NCBI GenBank assembly: GCA_020630775.1 | Contig: JAHDIN010000024.1 | Location: 1-44,934, forward strand | Reading direction: 5' to 3' | From: Saprospiraceae bacterium | GTDB taxonomy: Bacteria; Bacteroidota; Bacteroidia; Chitinophagales; Saprospiraceae | Length of the DNA: 44,934 nucleotides | Shown here: piece by piece, positions 23,201-28,467 of the stretch | Layout: each line of letters begins with the position of its first letter | Numbering within the stretch: the stretch's first letter is position 1 | Notes under the pieces: generated by a model | The model's database searches: none | What the model was told of the DNA's origin: nothing | Seen by the model: only the letters and a program-made list of their open reading frames with translations | Position numbers and translations under genes: made by a program

Positions 23201-23988
23201 CCTATACCAATTCTTCCAACTTGATTGCCATAATTGCAACTCGTAGCGTCCAATTCTGACATAGATCCAGTCTGTATACCTAAAGCTGATAAGTTGGTGA
23301 ATAGCGTGGTAGTCTTTGTTGTTGGATCAGTACTATATATTGCATCATGACCATTTGGCCCTAATGCAGAATTTTGTTTTATAAATGCTGAAGAATAAAT
23401 TCTGTTACTTGAATTATCGTAAGCCATTCCCCAAACACTTCCTGTTTCAGCTTGAGTAGCATAAACAGTAACAGGGCTACTGCCATTAAAATTATTTTGT
23501 AATCCTATAATTGTTTCTTGGGAAGGACTATTTGAAGTACCCGCGTTAACAAAGCAACTCAAATACACCTCGGTGTCTGAACTACAATTCGTATCATTTT
23601 GCAAAAGCCCTAAATCCGCATTGCAAAAAGGCGCATTTACTCTTTGAACCTCTGTGCCATTATTTGGTCCTGAAGCTGAAACAATATCATTATTAAGATC
23701 AAATAGTAGAAGATAAGCTTCTCCATTTGTAAGACCATCAAAACTGTATCGCCCATTTCCTGACGTTAAAGTTTGAGCGATCATGGTGCCATTATCATTA
23801 TATAGACGGACAACGATACCACTTAAGCCATCTTCATTGGGAGCTTTTATACCATTAAAATCATGATCATTGTAAGCAATTCCAGAGATTTCTCCCGGGT
23901 CACATTGTGAATATATTGCATCATTGATAAGTAGGAAAAAAGCAAATAAGGGTAATAATTTGCTTAAAACAGTAATAGAATTTCTCAT
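11203..23988 (-). CDS. Giant 4261-residue T9SS-secreted surface protein (SdrD-B, DUF11, HYR-like, C-type lectin-like, dockerin-like, cohesin-like)
   Basis: Uninterrupted 12.8-kb gene. Approximate order: signal peptide ending IYSQ (about 1-28); SdrD-B-like domain (28-115); a roughly 400-residue beta-rich region (about 130-540), perhaps a propeller; second SdrD-B-like domain (550-680); three DUF11 modules (about 690-1160), each followed by an Asp-rich linker ending DEDDHDP; a PKD-like/HYR-like region; then about 950 residues paralogous to the 1416-residue protein, including a nested C-type lectin-like domain (1795-1935); two more DUF11 modules (2346-2660); ten tandem HYR-like modules of about 80 residues (2675-3495) and related ones to about 3760; carboxypeptidase-regulatory-like (3846-3906); dockerin-like (3909-4020); cohesin-like (4043-4170); type A T9SS sorting domain (4175-4261, NLPNPW, FDLNGRIIYSR). 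Likely a long extracellular adhesin; the ligand is unknown. The upstream leader is about 155 bases. Confidence 0.85.
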   Translation of the reverse strand: MRNSITVLSKLLPLFAFFLLINDAIYSQCDPGEISGIAYNDHDFNGIKAPNEDGLSGIVVRLYNDNGTMIAQTLTSGNGRYSFDGLTNGEAYLLLFDLNNDIVSASGPNNGTEVQRVNAPFCNADLGLLQNDTNCSSDTEVYLSCFVNAGTSNSPSQETIIGLQNNFNGSSPVTVYATQAETGSVWGMAYDNSSNRIYSSAFIKQNSALGPNGHDAIYSTDPTTKTTTLFTNLSALGIQTGSMSELDATSCNYGNQVGRIGIGAIDLDDNNSKVFAIDLNSKTVVIINKNNPTASNTKSFAIPNPGCSNNDYRPFAVKYHQGDLYVGVTCSAETSEDDFQTSFNVYKMNITSGNFSLEFNTTYGGGHWNDTPDWKQMSQWLTDIDFTSQGHMVLGISDRIGHRYCHSNTNSRLDDQFGEILMVANVNGEWVLEYNGKAGNLTGSGVDNNDGPGGGEFFGDDYFPANQNDHPNVALGSIAIVPGNDHVITSVFDPQFNTYSGGLHRYSTNNGGKIASQELYNRNLQQYFGKATGFGDIDGKCGSLGAEIGNYVWLDANCNGLQDADEEGMSGITLRLHDKDCNIIGTTQTDENGFYAFNNSNVDVDQDGIVDGVSAGAELFITLSNYNTTNHNYLFDNLYHYPTLSVSSGYRNSDLVLSDNCLDQHAIHFIAAKGNNSRFDIGLKTSSDYDLALIKTIDNDRNITVGQLLEFDITIINQGLVTASAYQITDYLNDSFNFDPNQNPGWTLEDGVVKKLITDHLAPGQTRTEKLRLTANSSANALDYINYAEISAAYSGDGEVALDVDSHADEDMTNDNGGDVYGVTNDMVSDNGSIDEDDHDPAMICIMDLALKNEVRNNRDYDIGDEIIFDLTVYNQGNIAADAYDLIASFPSALSFNASLNPEWTTVGQNLVRFNTAQDLEAGQNSVHPLRLILSADTNDNDLLVLSEIASFESVKDGVTVDFDSRPDTNLSNDKGGNPRGATDNEINDNGAIDEDDHDPAVVSTRQIDLALLMTTQETFVTAGQEVTFDIEIHNQGRTAVSSVMIMDYLPEGMTISDQDWTVESSVGANNMYYTTVNFDGNGFLPGDVHHEQITLKVMDDANTVHLINYAEIGEVRDLNGMDVSALDIDSHADKDMLNDKGGKYLSPMDNYIDGNGIDDEDDHDPAGVYLANISISDPCICKNNATTQFDGQFDETVLVMAPSGMTWYIDFVFDLFSPTSPAPPAAPVSFTTGSSGTILTESMLPNGISEYTLNGIVLNNTPYSIRVTNGEGAFLQISGGGAACLYDNLPIQSEGLSAVCAGSSFTYCIDPITACTDYSWTLSGGGSIVGPANGTCVQVDWSASAGGPYTLKMTPNCTSSCLSPSSADISIGTSAGPMSCLSEINISLNDDCMTQLSPDMFLTSPIMAGVEYQLMLTHHGVSIPNNIVTEEFLWQSLMAKVVNPCDGNSCWATVNIEDKLPPVIQCDDISMPCWVVDSYEPLVSDNCSTATYELVSETITPLSCDPDFIKEVNRTYIATDGYGNVSAPCTQKISLERIDIDNVEFPDDFLFDEMTHLECNDTIYNTDGFPRVDITGVPTLGHKELFPFGDYYCNFYIDYSDFLVTSGGCVTKIMRTWRAYEHWCSSDELITHVQTIEIADVLDPVVQCPANMEISTDGSPGCEKTISLPLPTATDDCSKTFIIDISYEGGFLDNVTSAPTVSFQSGVTVVTYNVYDECGNLTSCSTNINVLDEVSPVAICDEQTSVSLRSDGTAKAFAHTFDDGSYDDCSLYKFLVRRMGSNCECNRPVFDDMDFIGERNGRYYYLSKFQTTADKAYSYSTASGGMLLTEESCEESEWVFEQVQATNPGVTYYTGLSDKGHQGRFTFINHAEPMCDNWADGEPEDNGDFVIVDTNGDWVVVNGGLIETYFVVELSDPCGFSDEVHFCCDDVGEQMVVFRAIDKFGRFNDCMVTVDVQDKVPPTITCPPNMEVDCDTPIDLNDLSGFGEAVASDVCGVTVAEVVEEGVNDCGQGMLNRVFTASDNNGSNTCTQVITFVDEDPFDLSSVILPFDYFTDQGCGSGDLLPENLPIEFGPPRYIAEPCSQIGITYEDQVFNFAGSDADACLKILRTWTIIDWCQSDDPDYAPIVHEQTIKVDNVVGPIIAQGCEDLIINTNECEFETISFTAIATDDCTSDENLRSAIEITFEDGKTFTDSGSANTITFTGSVPVGEHVALISFSDRCGNTTTCAKQINVVNIKTPTAACINGLSVGLEPMDLDGDDRPDNEMACIFPEMIDASSVHECMLPIKLSFSPDTNDVKKVFDCSDLGDNIVELWVTTCLPDSDTLIQSFCSTTVEIQDNNNVDFCPKFDLALRKTINASTAAPFEPGDAVTFDIEVFNQGQGNSDAFDIEVVDYFPSCLILNDSNWTDQGNGMATLNTPIPFLADSTSTTVSISFNIDPACEGQVLVNFAEIKAANDVNGELGDDQDSTPDMINGNDGIVNDNDITSSGGDEDDHDLEELKISIFDLALRKQLNTTATPRPFNPGDPVEFEIVVFNQGNVDATNVVVTDYIPSNTTMDLAGSPGFTASGANFEATIASLPAGTSQSLQVRLIIDANFAGDGLINNAEITAATNDEGLTDEDSDINNIDGGTDDNSEVDTDDDVDDNGPGTPGTVDNGDDVDDYDPAVITVDCNLPPLCNSIDNLTVNLDGNGTAQINVGMIDQGSAAQCNNSTITTSIDVNSFDCDDLGSGNIVTLTILDSNGQSTSCTSNITVADPIDPTIQCQDVMTTLDGNGEPILTGFTIITSTNDNCSIVNTEFDLTGLDLNTIDCVPQNATITVTDQSGNTGTCVFQIAITNDPPVANCNDFTLVLDANGNATLTPENINNNSTDDCTTNLILSLNQTAFDCDDVGTNTVTLTVTDASNLTSGCNATVTVLDNTPPTALCNDVTINLSSIGNATVTPMMIDDGSSDLCSDVTLALDQTAFGCSDKGDNTVVLTVTDASGNSSTCNGTVTVNDNIDPVVNCIADFTVQLDATGQMNLSQTHFIASSSDNCAVVSQSATPTTFDCDDKANPVLVTVTVTDACNNTGTCTVNVTVEDNVAPECTLVPDLTFNPDMVIPVATILNTFTDNCSATAASATLAPNSFTCNELGDQTVVLTVTDDCGNSSTCSTTVTIEDPDAPMCVANDITVCLDSNGEYDLTQADIDAITNGSSAGCDDMFSLSLDITSFLCNDISAPVCVTVTLTPSSGSPVTCQSKVTVEDKILPTINCEADFTLDLDANGQATITPAMIVDNAADNCGVTQTINVAQLDCSDKVAPTIVTATATDQAGNTATCTTAVSVEDNMAPSCTLLTGLTFAPNVPITVADVFDTFSDNCATASSSTTIMPSMFDCSMTGTQTVTVTVNDDCGNSGTCQTDVEIVDNSVPTAVCQDITVSLTASGNVVVSGADVDGGSSTPCGSTLTFELNPSVFNCNSIGDNVVTLTVTSSGGQSATCTATVTIVDDMPPSIVCPADTNIPCNSDISDLDAFGDPTASDNCDNSVNTTETVNIDVNTCNVGTVDRIFTATDNEGNSSSCTQTITIDGPVNPIDANDITPPPSPVTFNDCFDPANLVTDGPIVDTSNADCFSLSITFSDNPPPSSISCVGNFVRQWTVVDSCQSPIFVRTYNQFVMLNDNMGPELVCPSDITVEIDSMNNTVCEEFVSLPGTATDPCGLAITVSNDSPFANNNNSADASGTYPGGTTTVTVSASDVCNNVSTCTYNVTIIDTTSIIKQCDKVIATIQPSMTVPIHVDATGAVDCSICPDSTLMVSWTNTSPLDSIFIADCSLVGITNYVVYLWQGNNVIDSCGNLLQILDGAGFCNSPNIGNIVGRVFTEDDRKVEDVEVGLMGSDFEYEMTDSEGLYAFPTMDYGGSYSVLPSKTEDPLNGVSTADIIGIQRHIMGTNRLDSPYKIIAADIDRSGDVSTIDLIELRKLILGIYDDFPQNTSWRMIDETHDFIDPADPFSQPIPEEYLIYSFDNSMIVDFVGVKIGDVNNTVKANLKDTPIEERSSQVFEVEVEEQLLEKGQVHQIQFSTDDIDLINGFQASLVFDQSKVELVDFTAGLNDMSKKHINEHLLEYGVLNMSWNKTAESNQENMFTVSVYAKADVWVSDVMKINDTGLKPEAYSVTDNSIQQIELRYNNLTIEEGDVVLYQNLPNPWTQMTNIKFYVPQAQEVAFRVFDLNGRIIYSRNIDANQGMNQIVLESEELKTGGVLYYELETNESKKSNKMILIKR
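13504..15965 (-). repeat. Ten tandem HYR-like modules with a duplicated three-module block
   Basis: Coding repeats of about 80 residues, each following the plan C-x-D-x-T-V-x-L-D-x-x-G-x-A ... D-x-C ... F-x-C ... G-x-x-x-V-x-L-T-V-T-D ... C-x-x-x-V-T-V-x-D. Modules 5-7 (14964-14227) and 8-10 (14226-13504) form two copies of a higher-order unit, since 5 resembles 8 (ADFTVQLDATGQ / ADFTLDLDANGQ), 6 resembles 9 (LTFNPDMVIPV / LTFAPNVPITV) and 7 resembles 10. Confidence 0.75.
15985..16590 (-). repeat. Asp-rich linkers after DUF11 modules 4 and 5
   Basis: Two acidic stretches in the giant protein, one ending GGDEDDHDLEEL and one longer with DDDVDDNGPGTPG and DYDPAVI. They resemble the linkers at 20485-21575 and the Ca2+-binding Asp-rich repeats of adhesin stalks, but here only composition and repetition are seen. 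Confidence 0.5.
18190..18605 (-). other. C-type lectin-like domain with degenerate EPE motif in the 4261-residue protein
   Basis: Residues about 1795-1935. The fold signature is shared with the shorter paralogue (GRYYYLSKF, YYTGLSDKG, NWADGEPEDNG), but the EPN motif reads EPE at 1883-1885 and the WND-like position reads DWVVV. Like its paralogue it interrupts an HYR-like module. Confidence 0.6.
20485..21575 (-). repeat. Three repeated Asp-rich linkers following DUF11 modules 1-3
   Basis: After each of the first three DUF11 modules comes a linker of the form DxDSxxDxxxxNDxGG...DNxxxDxxGxxDEDDHDPA (at about 21575-21455, 21095-20985 and 20610-20485). The spacing of Asp and Gly recalls Ca2+-binding linkers such as thrombospondin type 3 repeats; this is by analogy only. 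Confidence 0.6.
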
Positions 23989-24367
23989 TACAGACCTTCG
24001 TTAGATAAAATTCGAGTTCAATAAAAAATTATTATGCAGCGGTACATGGATAGCCAATGCATTAGCTGCAATACTTACTGTTAGGGGGATAAGAAGTCTC
24101 GGTTTTCGGTCTATAATCTTACTACTGCTAGTAAATATTATACAAAGGTCAAATATATAAACAATTATTAAATAATCATCTACATATTATAAAAAATTCT
24201 AATTTGTTTTCTTAAAATTCTACTTTACTCATTATCAATGAGTTACAAACTTCACATTATTACTCGATATAGTTTAAAAGGTGCTTTATTAGGAATTTAA
24301 AAAACAACATCTACAAGAGACTATACACTATCAAAGTAGTACCTTCGAAATACTTAATCAGTACCTA
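23989..24367. other. Divergent intergenic region between the giant gene and kbl
   Basis: 379 bases holding promoters for both directions. Toward the giant gene there is a -7-like box at 24150-24157 and a leader with a potential hairpin near 24035-24069 (GCAGC ... GCTGC, and an inner near-palindrome AGCCAATGCATTAGCT). Toward kbl the last 100 bases have no consensus promoter that I can recognise. Confidence 0.6.
24150..24157 (-). promoter_or_regulatory. Possible -7 element of the 4261-residue protein gene
   Basis: Minus-strand TATATTTG matches TAnnTTTG. It would give a leader of about 155 bases. No TTTG box lies at the expected -33 distance. Confidence 0.35.
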
Positions 24368-25555
24368 ATGAAAATTAACAATCAACTGCAATCTGAAATT
24401 GATGAGATTAAAGAAAATGGTCTTTTCAAATCTGAAAGAATCATAGTAACTCCACAATCTGCTAGAATCAAAACAGATAAAGATGAATCTGTACTTAACT
24501 TTTGTGCGAACAACTACCTTGGTCTTTCTTCTCATCCTGATGTCATAGATGCCGCTAAGAAAGCCATTGATACTCATGGTTTTGGCATGTCCTCGGTCAG
24601 ATTTATATGCGGTACTCAAGATATCCACAAAGAGCTTGAGCAAAAGATAGCACAATTTGTAGGTACCGAAGATGCTATTCTATACGCTGCTGCCTTTGAT
24701 GCCAATGGAGGACTTTTTGAACCATTATTAGGCAAAGAAGACGCTATCATTTCTGATCAACTCAACCATGCTTCAATTATCGATGGTATTAGACTATGTA
24801 AAGCTCAGCGATACAGATACCTAAGTAATGACATGGAAGATCTAGAAAACAAACTCAAAGAAGCTAGGGCAAATAATGCTAGAAGAATATTGGTTGCGAC
24901 TGATGGAGTATTTTCAATGGATGGCATAATTGCTCAGGTCGATAAAATATGTGAAATCGCCCATAGATACGATGCATTAGTTATGGTAGACGACTGTCAT
25001 GCAACAGGTTTTACTGGCAAGACAGGAAGAGGATCTGCTGAACACTGTGGCGTTTTTGGCAAAGTAGATATCATAACTGGTACGTTTGGCAAAGCCTTAG
25101 GTGGCGCATCAGGAGGTTTTACTGCAGCTTCAAAAGAAGTGGTTGAAATCTTACGTCAAAGATCAAGACCATATCTCTTTTCAAATACTTTGGCACCAGC
25201 AATTGTTGGCGCTTCGATTAAGGTTTTAGAAATCTTAGAAGGCTCAACCGCGCTTAGAGACAAGCTAGAAAATAACACACAGTTATTTAGAAAAGGAATG
25301 ATGGCTGCAGGGTTTGATATCATAGAAGGCACACATCCCATTACGCCAGTTATGTTATATGATGCAAAATTATCTCAAGATTTCGCTGATGCGCTTTTGA
25401 AAGAAGGCATTTATGTGATTGGCTTCTTCTATCCAGTCGTTCCTAAAGAAAAAGCACGAATTCGCGTACAACTTTCAGCTGCACATGAGACTGAACATAT
25501 AGAACAAGCTATTGCCGCATTTACTAAAGTTGGGAAAGAATTAGGTGTTATCTAA
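24368..25555 (+). CDS. kbl: Glycine C-acetyltransferase (2-amino-3-ketobutyrate CoA ligase)
   Basis: 395-residue fold-type I PLP enzyme of the alpha-oxoamine synthase family that interconverts 2-amino-3-ketobutyrate plus CoA with glycine plus acetyl-CoA, the second step of threonine breakdown. Visible signatures: [15 protein letters not shown] (44-58), [14 protein letters not shown] (72-85) with the substrate-contact region, [30 protein letters not shown] with the PLP-ring Asp and His, and [14 protein letters not shown] with the Schiff-base Lys242. Length and the ICGTQ motif favour Kbl over the related BioF or serine palmitoyltransferase. No classical threonine 3-dehydrogenase gene is next to it; instead a small gene and an SDR follow on the same strand (gap of 7 bases), suggesting one transcript. 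Confidence 0.9.
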   Translation: MKINNQLQSEIDEIKENGLFKSERIIVTPQSARIKTDKDESVLNFCANNYLGLSSHPDVIDAAKKAIDTHGFGMSSVRFICGTQDIHKELEQKIAQFVGTEDAILYAAAFDANGGLFEPLLGKEDAIISDQLNHASIIDGIRLCKAQRYRYLSNDMEDLENKLKEARANNARRILVATDGVFSMDGIIAQVDKICEIAHRYDALVMVDDCHATGFTGKTGRGSAEHCGVFGKVDIITGTFGKALGGASGGFTAASKEVVEILRQRSRPYLFSNTLAPAIVGASIKVLEILEGSTALRDKLENNTQLFRKGMMAAGFDIIEGTHPITPVMLYDAKLSQDFADALLKEGIYVIGFFYPVVPKEKARIRVQLSAAHETEHIEQAIAAFTKVGKELGVI

Positions 25556-25562
25556 GTAAGTT

Positions 25563-25919
25563 ATGTCAGCCTCAGAAAAACCCATAGAATTAACACAAGA
25601 TGAATTTGAAACTTTTGTTTTGATTTATGCGGCACATGTAGACTATGATTATAGTGAGAATGAAATCGATTTTATAAAAAGTAGAAGTTCTGAGGAAGTT
25701 TATCAGAAAATGCTTCAACTTTTCGAAAACCACAATGATTATAGTTGTATGAAAATAATTTTGTCCCACAAAGACATTCATTTTAATTCCGACACAGCTC
25801 AAGAAAATTTATTTAATAAATTAAAAGCTCTATTTGAGGTTGATGGTGACTTCTCAAGAATTGAGAAGAATTTTGTCAACTTTTTTGAAAAAGTAACCAA
25901 TTCACAATCATGGATTTAA
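25563..25919 (+). CDS. Small all-helical protein, possibly TerB-like
   Basis: 118 residues, acidic, predicted helical, no signal peptide. The stretch EFETFVLIYAAHVDYDYSENE (14-34) and the later VDGDFSRIEKNF look like the helix-loop-helix pattern of TerB-like (tellurite resistance B fold) proteins, in which acidic loops bind metal, but I cannot assign this with confidence. The gene starts 7 bases after kbl and overlaps the SDR gene by 10 bases (ATG of the SDR at 25910), which strongly suggests translation from one message. Function unknown. Confidence 0.6.
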   Translation: MSASEKPIELTQDEFETFVLIYAAHVDYDYSENEIDFIKSRSSEEVYQKMLQLFENHNDYSCMKIILSHKDIHFNSDTAQENLFNKLKALFEVDGDFSRIEKNFVNFFEKVTNSQSWI

Positions 25920-26686
25920 AAATCAGAGGCAAGTTATTTGTAGTTACAGGTGCTACAAGTGGATTTGGTCGCGCAATAGCTGAGTCACTATTAGAAGAAG
26001 GTGCTCAATTAATTATTAATGCACGAAATATTGATAAACTAAAAGCTTTTTATGATTTACATCCTGATACTATTGAAATAGTAGACGGAGATATTACAAC
26101 CGACGCATCGATTAGTAAACTTATAAATACCATAGGGGAACGCGAATTGGATGGAGTTGTCATCAATGCAGGCGGACCACCTGCCATGTCTTTTGTAAAG
26201 TCTAATATTTCTGATTGGGATGATGCTTATGAACATATACTAAGATGGAAAGTCAAATTAACAAAAGAGCTTATCCCAATTTTTGAACGACATAATTATG
26301 GGCGCCTAATTTATATCGAAAGTGCCAGCGTTAAACAACCAATCGAAAATCTTGTACTATCCAATTCATTAAGATTGGCCGTTGTTGGATTCGTTAAAAC
26401 ATTATCTAATGAGATGGGAGCCAATGGCATTACAATGAATATCGTAGCGCCGGGATATCATGCTACTTCGGCAATGGATAGGTTATTTAAAAACAAAAGT
26501 GAAACTTTAGGCATAACTGAGGAAGAGGCTAAGGAAGCATTTGAAAAAGAAATCTTAACTGGAAAAATGGGCGATCCAAAAGATTTGGCTTCTCTTACTA
26601 CTTGGCTACTATCTCCTTACTCAAGCTATATTACAGGACAGACTATAGCCGTAGATGGAGGATTAATTAAAAGTGTTTTTGCTTAA
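25910..26686 (+). CDS. Atypical short-chain dehydrogenase/reductase lacking the usual Tyr and Lys
   Basis: 258 residues with a classical Rossmann N-terminus, VVTGATSGFGRA (11-22), and NAGG at 86-89, so NAD(P) binding is likely. The family catalytic region normally reads S...YxxxK. Here Ser138/Ser140 are present (YIESAS) but the YxxxK position reads L150-SNS-L154 (NLVLSNSLRLAVVG), so both Tyr and Lys are absent. This fits a divergent SDR subgroup annotated as 3-oxoacyl-ACP reductase-like in genomes. The C-terminal GQTIAVDGGLI is standard. It is translated with the small gene upstream (10-base overlap). It could be a pseudo-enzyme, a binding protein or use other residues; calling it threonine dehydrogenase because of kbl would be unsupported. 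Confidence 0.8.
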   Translation: MDLKIRGKLFVVTGATSGFGRAIAESLLEEGAQLIINARNIDKLKAFYDLHPDTIEIVDGDITTDASISKLINTIGERELDGVVINAGGPPAMSFVKSNISDWDDAYEHILRWKVKLTKELIPIFERHNYGRLIYIESASVKQPIENLVLSNSLRLAVVGFVKTLSNEMGANGITMNIVAPGYHATSAMDRLFKNKSETLGITEEEAKEAFEKEILTGKMGDPKDLASLTTWLLSPYSSYITGQTIAVDGGLIKSVFA

Positions 26687-26687
26687 T

Positions 26688-27974
26688 CTATTTTTCAATC
26701 AATTGCAAAGAGGGCTTAACCACCAATTGAATAGTATATTTCATTGTCTCTTCGAATAGTATCACCTTATTCTTTGTAAGATTCTTAATAAGCGCATCTT
26801 GAAAATACCTTACAGTAAGTAGTTGAAGGTCAGTGAATATATCAAAACTGAAGTTGTCACCTAAATCATTCATAAAATTAGCAATACGCTCTTTACCAGG
26901 ATTCTTTACGCAAATTGTAAAACTGATAGCTGAATTTCGCATAGTACTCATTTTAATTCTATGCTCATTCAATTTTGAAAATATCTGACTAAGATGATCC
27001 TCCGCAACAAATGTGAAATCCTTTGTAAAGATTTGAATCAACATCATATCGTTCTGCACAACAACAATAGGGGGATAATTTAATAGACCATCTGATGTAA
27101 TAATTGTCCCTTCATACTCAGGGTTTTGGAATGATCTAACATGAAGTTTGATATTCTTATTTTGGATAGGTTTTATTGTTTTTGGATGTATCACCTTAGC
27201 ACCATAATAAGTCATTTCTATCGCTTCAGAATACGACAGTCTACTCAGCTTTTCTACGTTATCAAACTTTTTAGGATCTGCAGTCAATATACCTGGCACA
27301 TCTTTCCATATTGTGAGTTCTTTTACATCTAAAGAATAAGCAAATATAGCTGCTGTATAATCTGAACCTTCCCTACCTAACGTTGTAGTATAGCCATCCT
27401 TATCAGCGCCTATAAAACCTTGTGTCACTATATATTGTGCGTGCGATTTATTTTCTGTTATATAATTTAGAATCAGAGCACTTGTTTCCTTAAAATCCAC
27501 TTTACCCTCTCTATATGTACTATCAGTTTTTAAGACAGTTCTAGCATCTAACCAACTAGATTTTAAATTACTTTTATTTAAATACTCATTAAGCATTGTT
27601 GTAGAAAACAACTCACCAAGGGATACGATTTGATCGTAGATAAAATCATTTTCTCCCACTTTGGTCTTTAATTTCTCCTCTGCAATTACAATGTGCGATA
27701 AAAGTGACTCCTTAACTAAAGCAGTATTTAAGTCTAACTCGGCAGCCACCTCAACATGAAAATTGACAATCTCATGCATGAGCTCTTGAAGATTTAACTT
27801 CTTTTCAACGATATAGTTTTGATATACTTCCTCTAGAGCATTTGTAGTTTTACCCATCGCAGAAACAACAATGATAATTTTATCATCACTATATTTTTGG
27901 ATGATATTTTTTACATTTTTTATTGCATCAGCATTTTTGACTGATGCACCACCAAATTTGAAAACTTTTTCCAT
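26688..27974 (-). CDS. lysC: Aspartate kinase (monofunctional)
   Basis: 428 residues that catalyse ATP-dependent phosphorylation of aspartate, the first step toward lysine, threonine, methionine and diaminopimelate. Visible motifs: KFGGASVKN (6-14) for the nucleotide/substrate, VVSAMGKTTNAL, SLGELFSTTML, TTLGREGSDYTAA (kinase active-site loop, with GREGSD as in Bacteroidetes enzymes), WKDVPGILTADPK, and a C-terminal regulatory half (about 305-428) that is a divergent ACT pair, suggesting feedback control. Length is typical. The gene is convergent with the SDR gene; the two stops are one base apart with no terminator between. The specific symbol is by analogy; other paralogues (thrA-like, metL-like) elsewhere in the genome cannot be excluded. 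Confidence 0.88.
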   Translation of the reverse strand: MEKVFKFGGASVKNADAIKNVKNIIQKYSDDKIIIVVSAMGKTTNALEEVYQNYIVEKKLNLQELMHEIVNFHVEVAAELDLNTALVKESLLSHIVIAEEKLKTKVGENDFIYDQIVSLGELFSTTMLNEYLNKSNLKSSWLDARTVLKTDSTYREGKVDFKETSALILNYITENKSHAQYIVTQGFIGADKDGYTTTLGREGSDYTAAIFAYSLDVKELTIWKDVPGILTADPKKFDNVEKLSRLSYSEAIEMTYYGAKVIHPKTIKPIQNKNIKLHVRSFQNPEYEGTIITSDGLLNYPPIVVVQNDMMLIQIFTKDFTFVAEDHLSQIFSKLNEHRIKMSTMRNSAISFTICVKNPGKERIANFMNDLGDNFSFDIFTDLQLLTVRYFQDALIKNLTKNKVILFEETMKYTIQLVVKPSLQLIEK

Positions 27975-28194
27975 GTGTAAAAGTGTGTAAATCTATACTT
28001 TGATTCAGTACTTTATTTTGTCTGACTGAATCAATATTTAATATTAACTAATAATCTCCTTGTCTAATAGAGAATTATAAAATTTTATTCCAATCATGTC
28101 GCTCATATAATACTTTAAGAATATGTCTTTATTATCTGCTTACATTAAAAGAGATGCGTTAATATTTTCTAATTTGGTGGTTCTAATTAACTAA

Positions 28195-28467
28195 ATGAAC
28201 CCAGATATTCAACTTGGCCTGCAATTATTGCTTGTAGGGATGCTTACGGTATTCTTTATACTAGGCATCGTTATCTTATTGGGTAAGCTATTGATCAATG
28301 TTGCAAACAGATTTGCGCCTGAAGAAACGCAGCCTGTAAGAAGAAGTAGATCGCGCATACCTTCTAAGCATATTGCTATTCTTGCAGCAGCCGTGCAAGA
28401 GATCACTAACGGACAAGGCCAATTGTCTTCGATTAAAAAAACACATGTGGATGGGAAAGGAAATTAA
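28195..28467 (+). CDS. oadG: Oxaloacetate decarboxylase gamma chain-like subunit (Na+ pump)
   Basis: 90 residues with one N-terminal transmembrane helix (LQLLLVGMLTVFFILGIVILLG, about 10-31) followed by a soluble basic tail, the shape of OadG. OadG anchors and assembles the alpha and beta subunits of the membrane decarboxylase that couples decarboxylation to Na+ export. First gene of oadG-oadA-oadB; its end overlaps the likely oadA start by 17 bases. The C-terminal tail (KHIAILAAAVQEIT) is typical of the family, where it binds the alpha subunit. Confidence 0.85.
   Translation: MNPDIQLGLQLLLVGMLTVFFILGIVILLGKLLINVANRFAPEETQPVRRSRSRIPSKHIAILAAAVQEITNGQGQLSSIKKTHVDGKGN

Noticed and set aside
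11203-23988. Frameshift or gene split within the giant gene
   Set aside because: The frame is open for 4261 codons with coherent domains from the signal peptide to the T9SS tail.
25910-26686. Threonine 3-dehydrogenase partner of kbl
   Set aside because: The protein is a classical-length SDR without catalytic Tyr and Lys and shows no threonine dehydrogenase features.
28373-28450. An extended oadA start 26 codons upstream
   Set aside because: The added residues do not match the family and lie inside the oadG reading region; MGKEIK at 28451 fits better.
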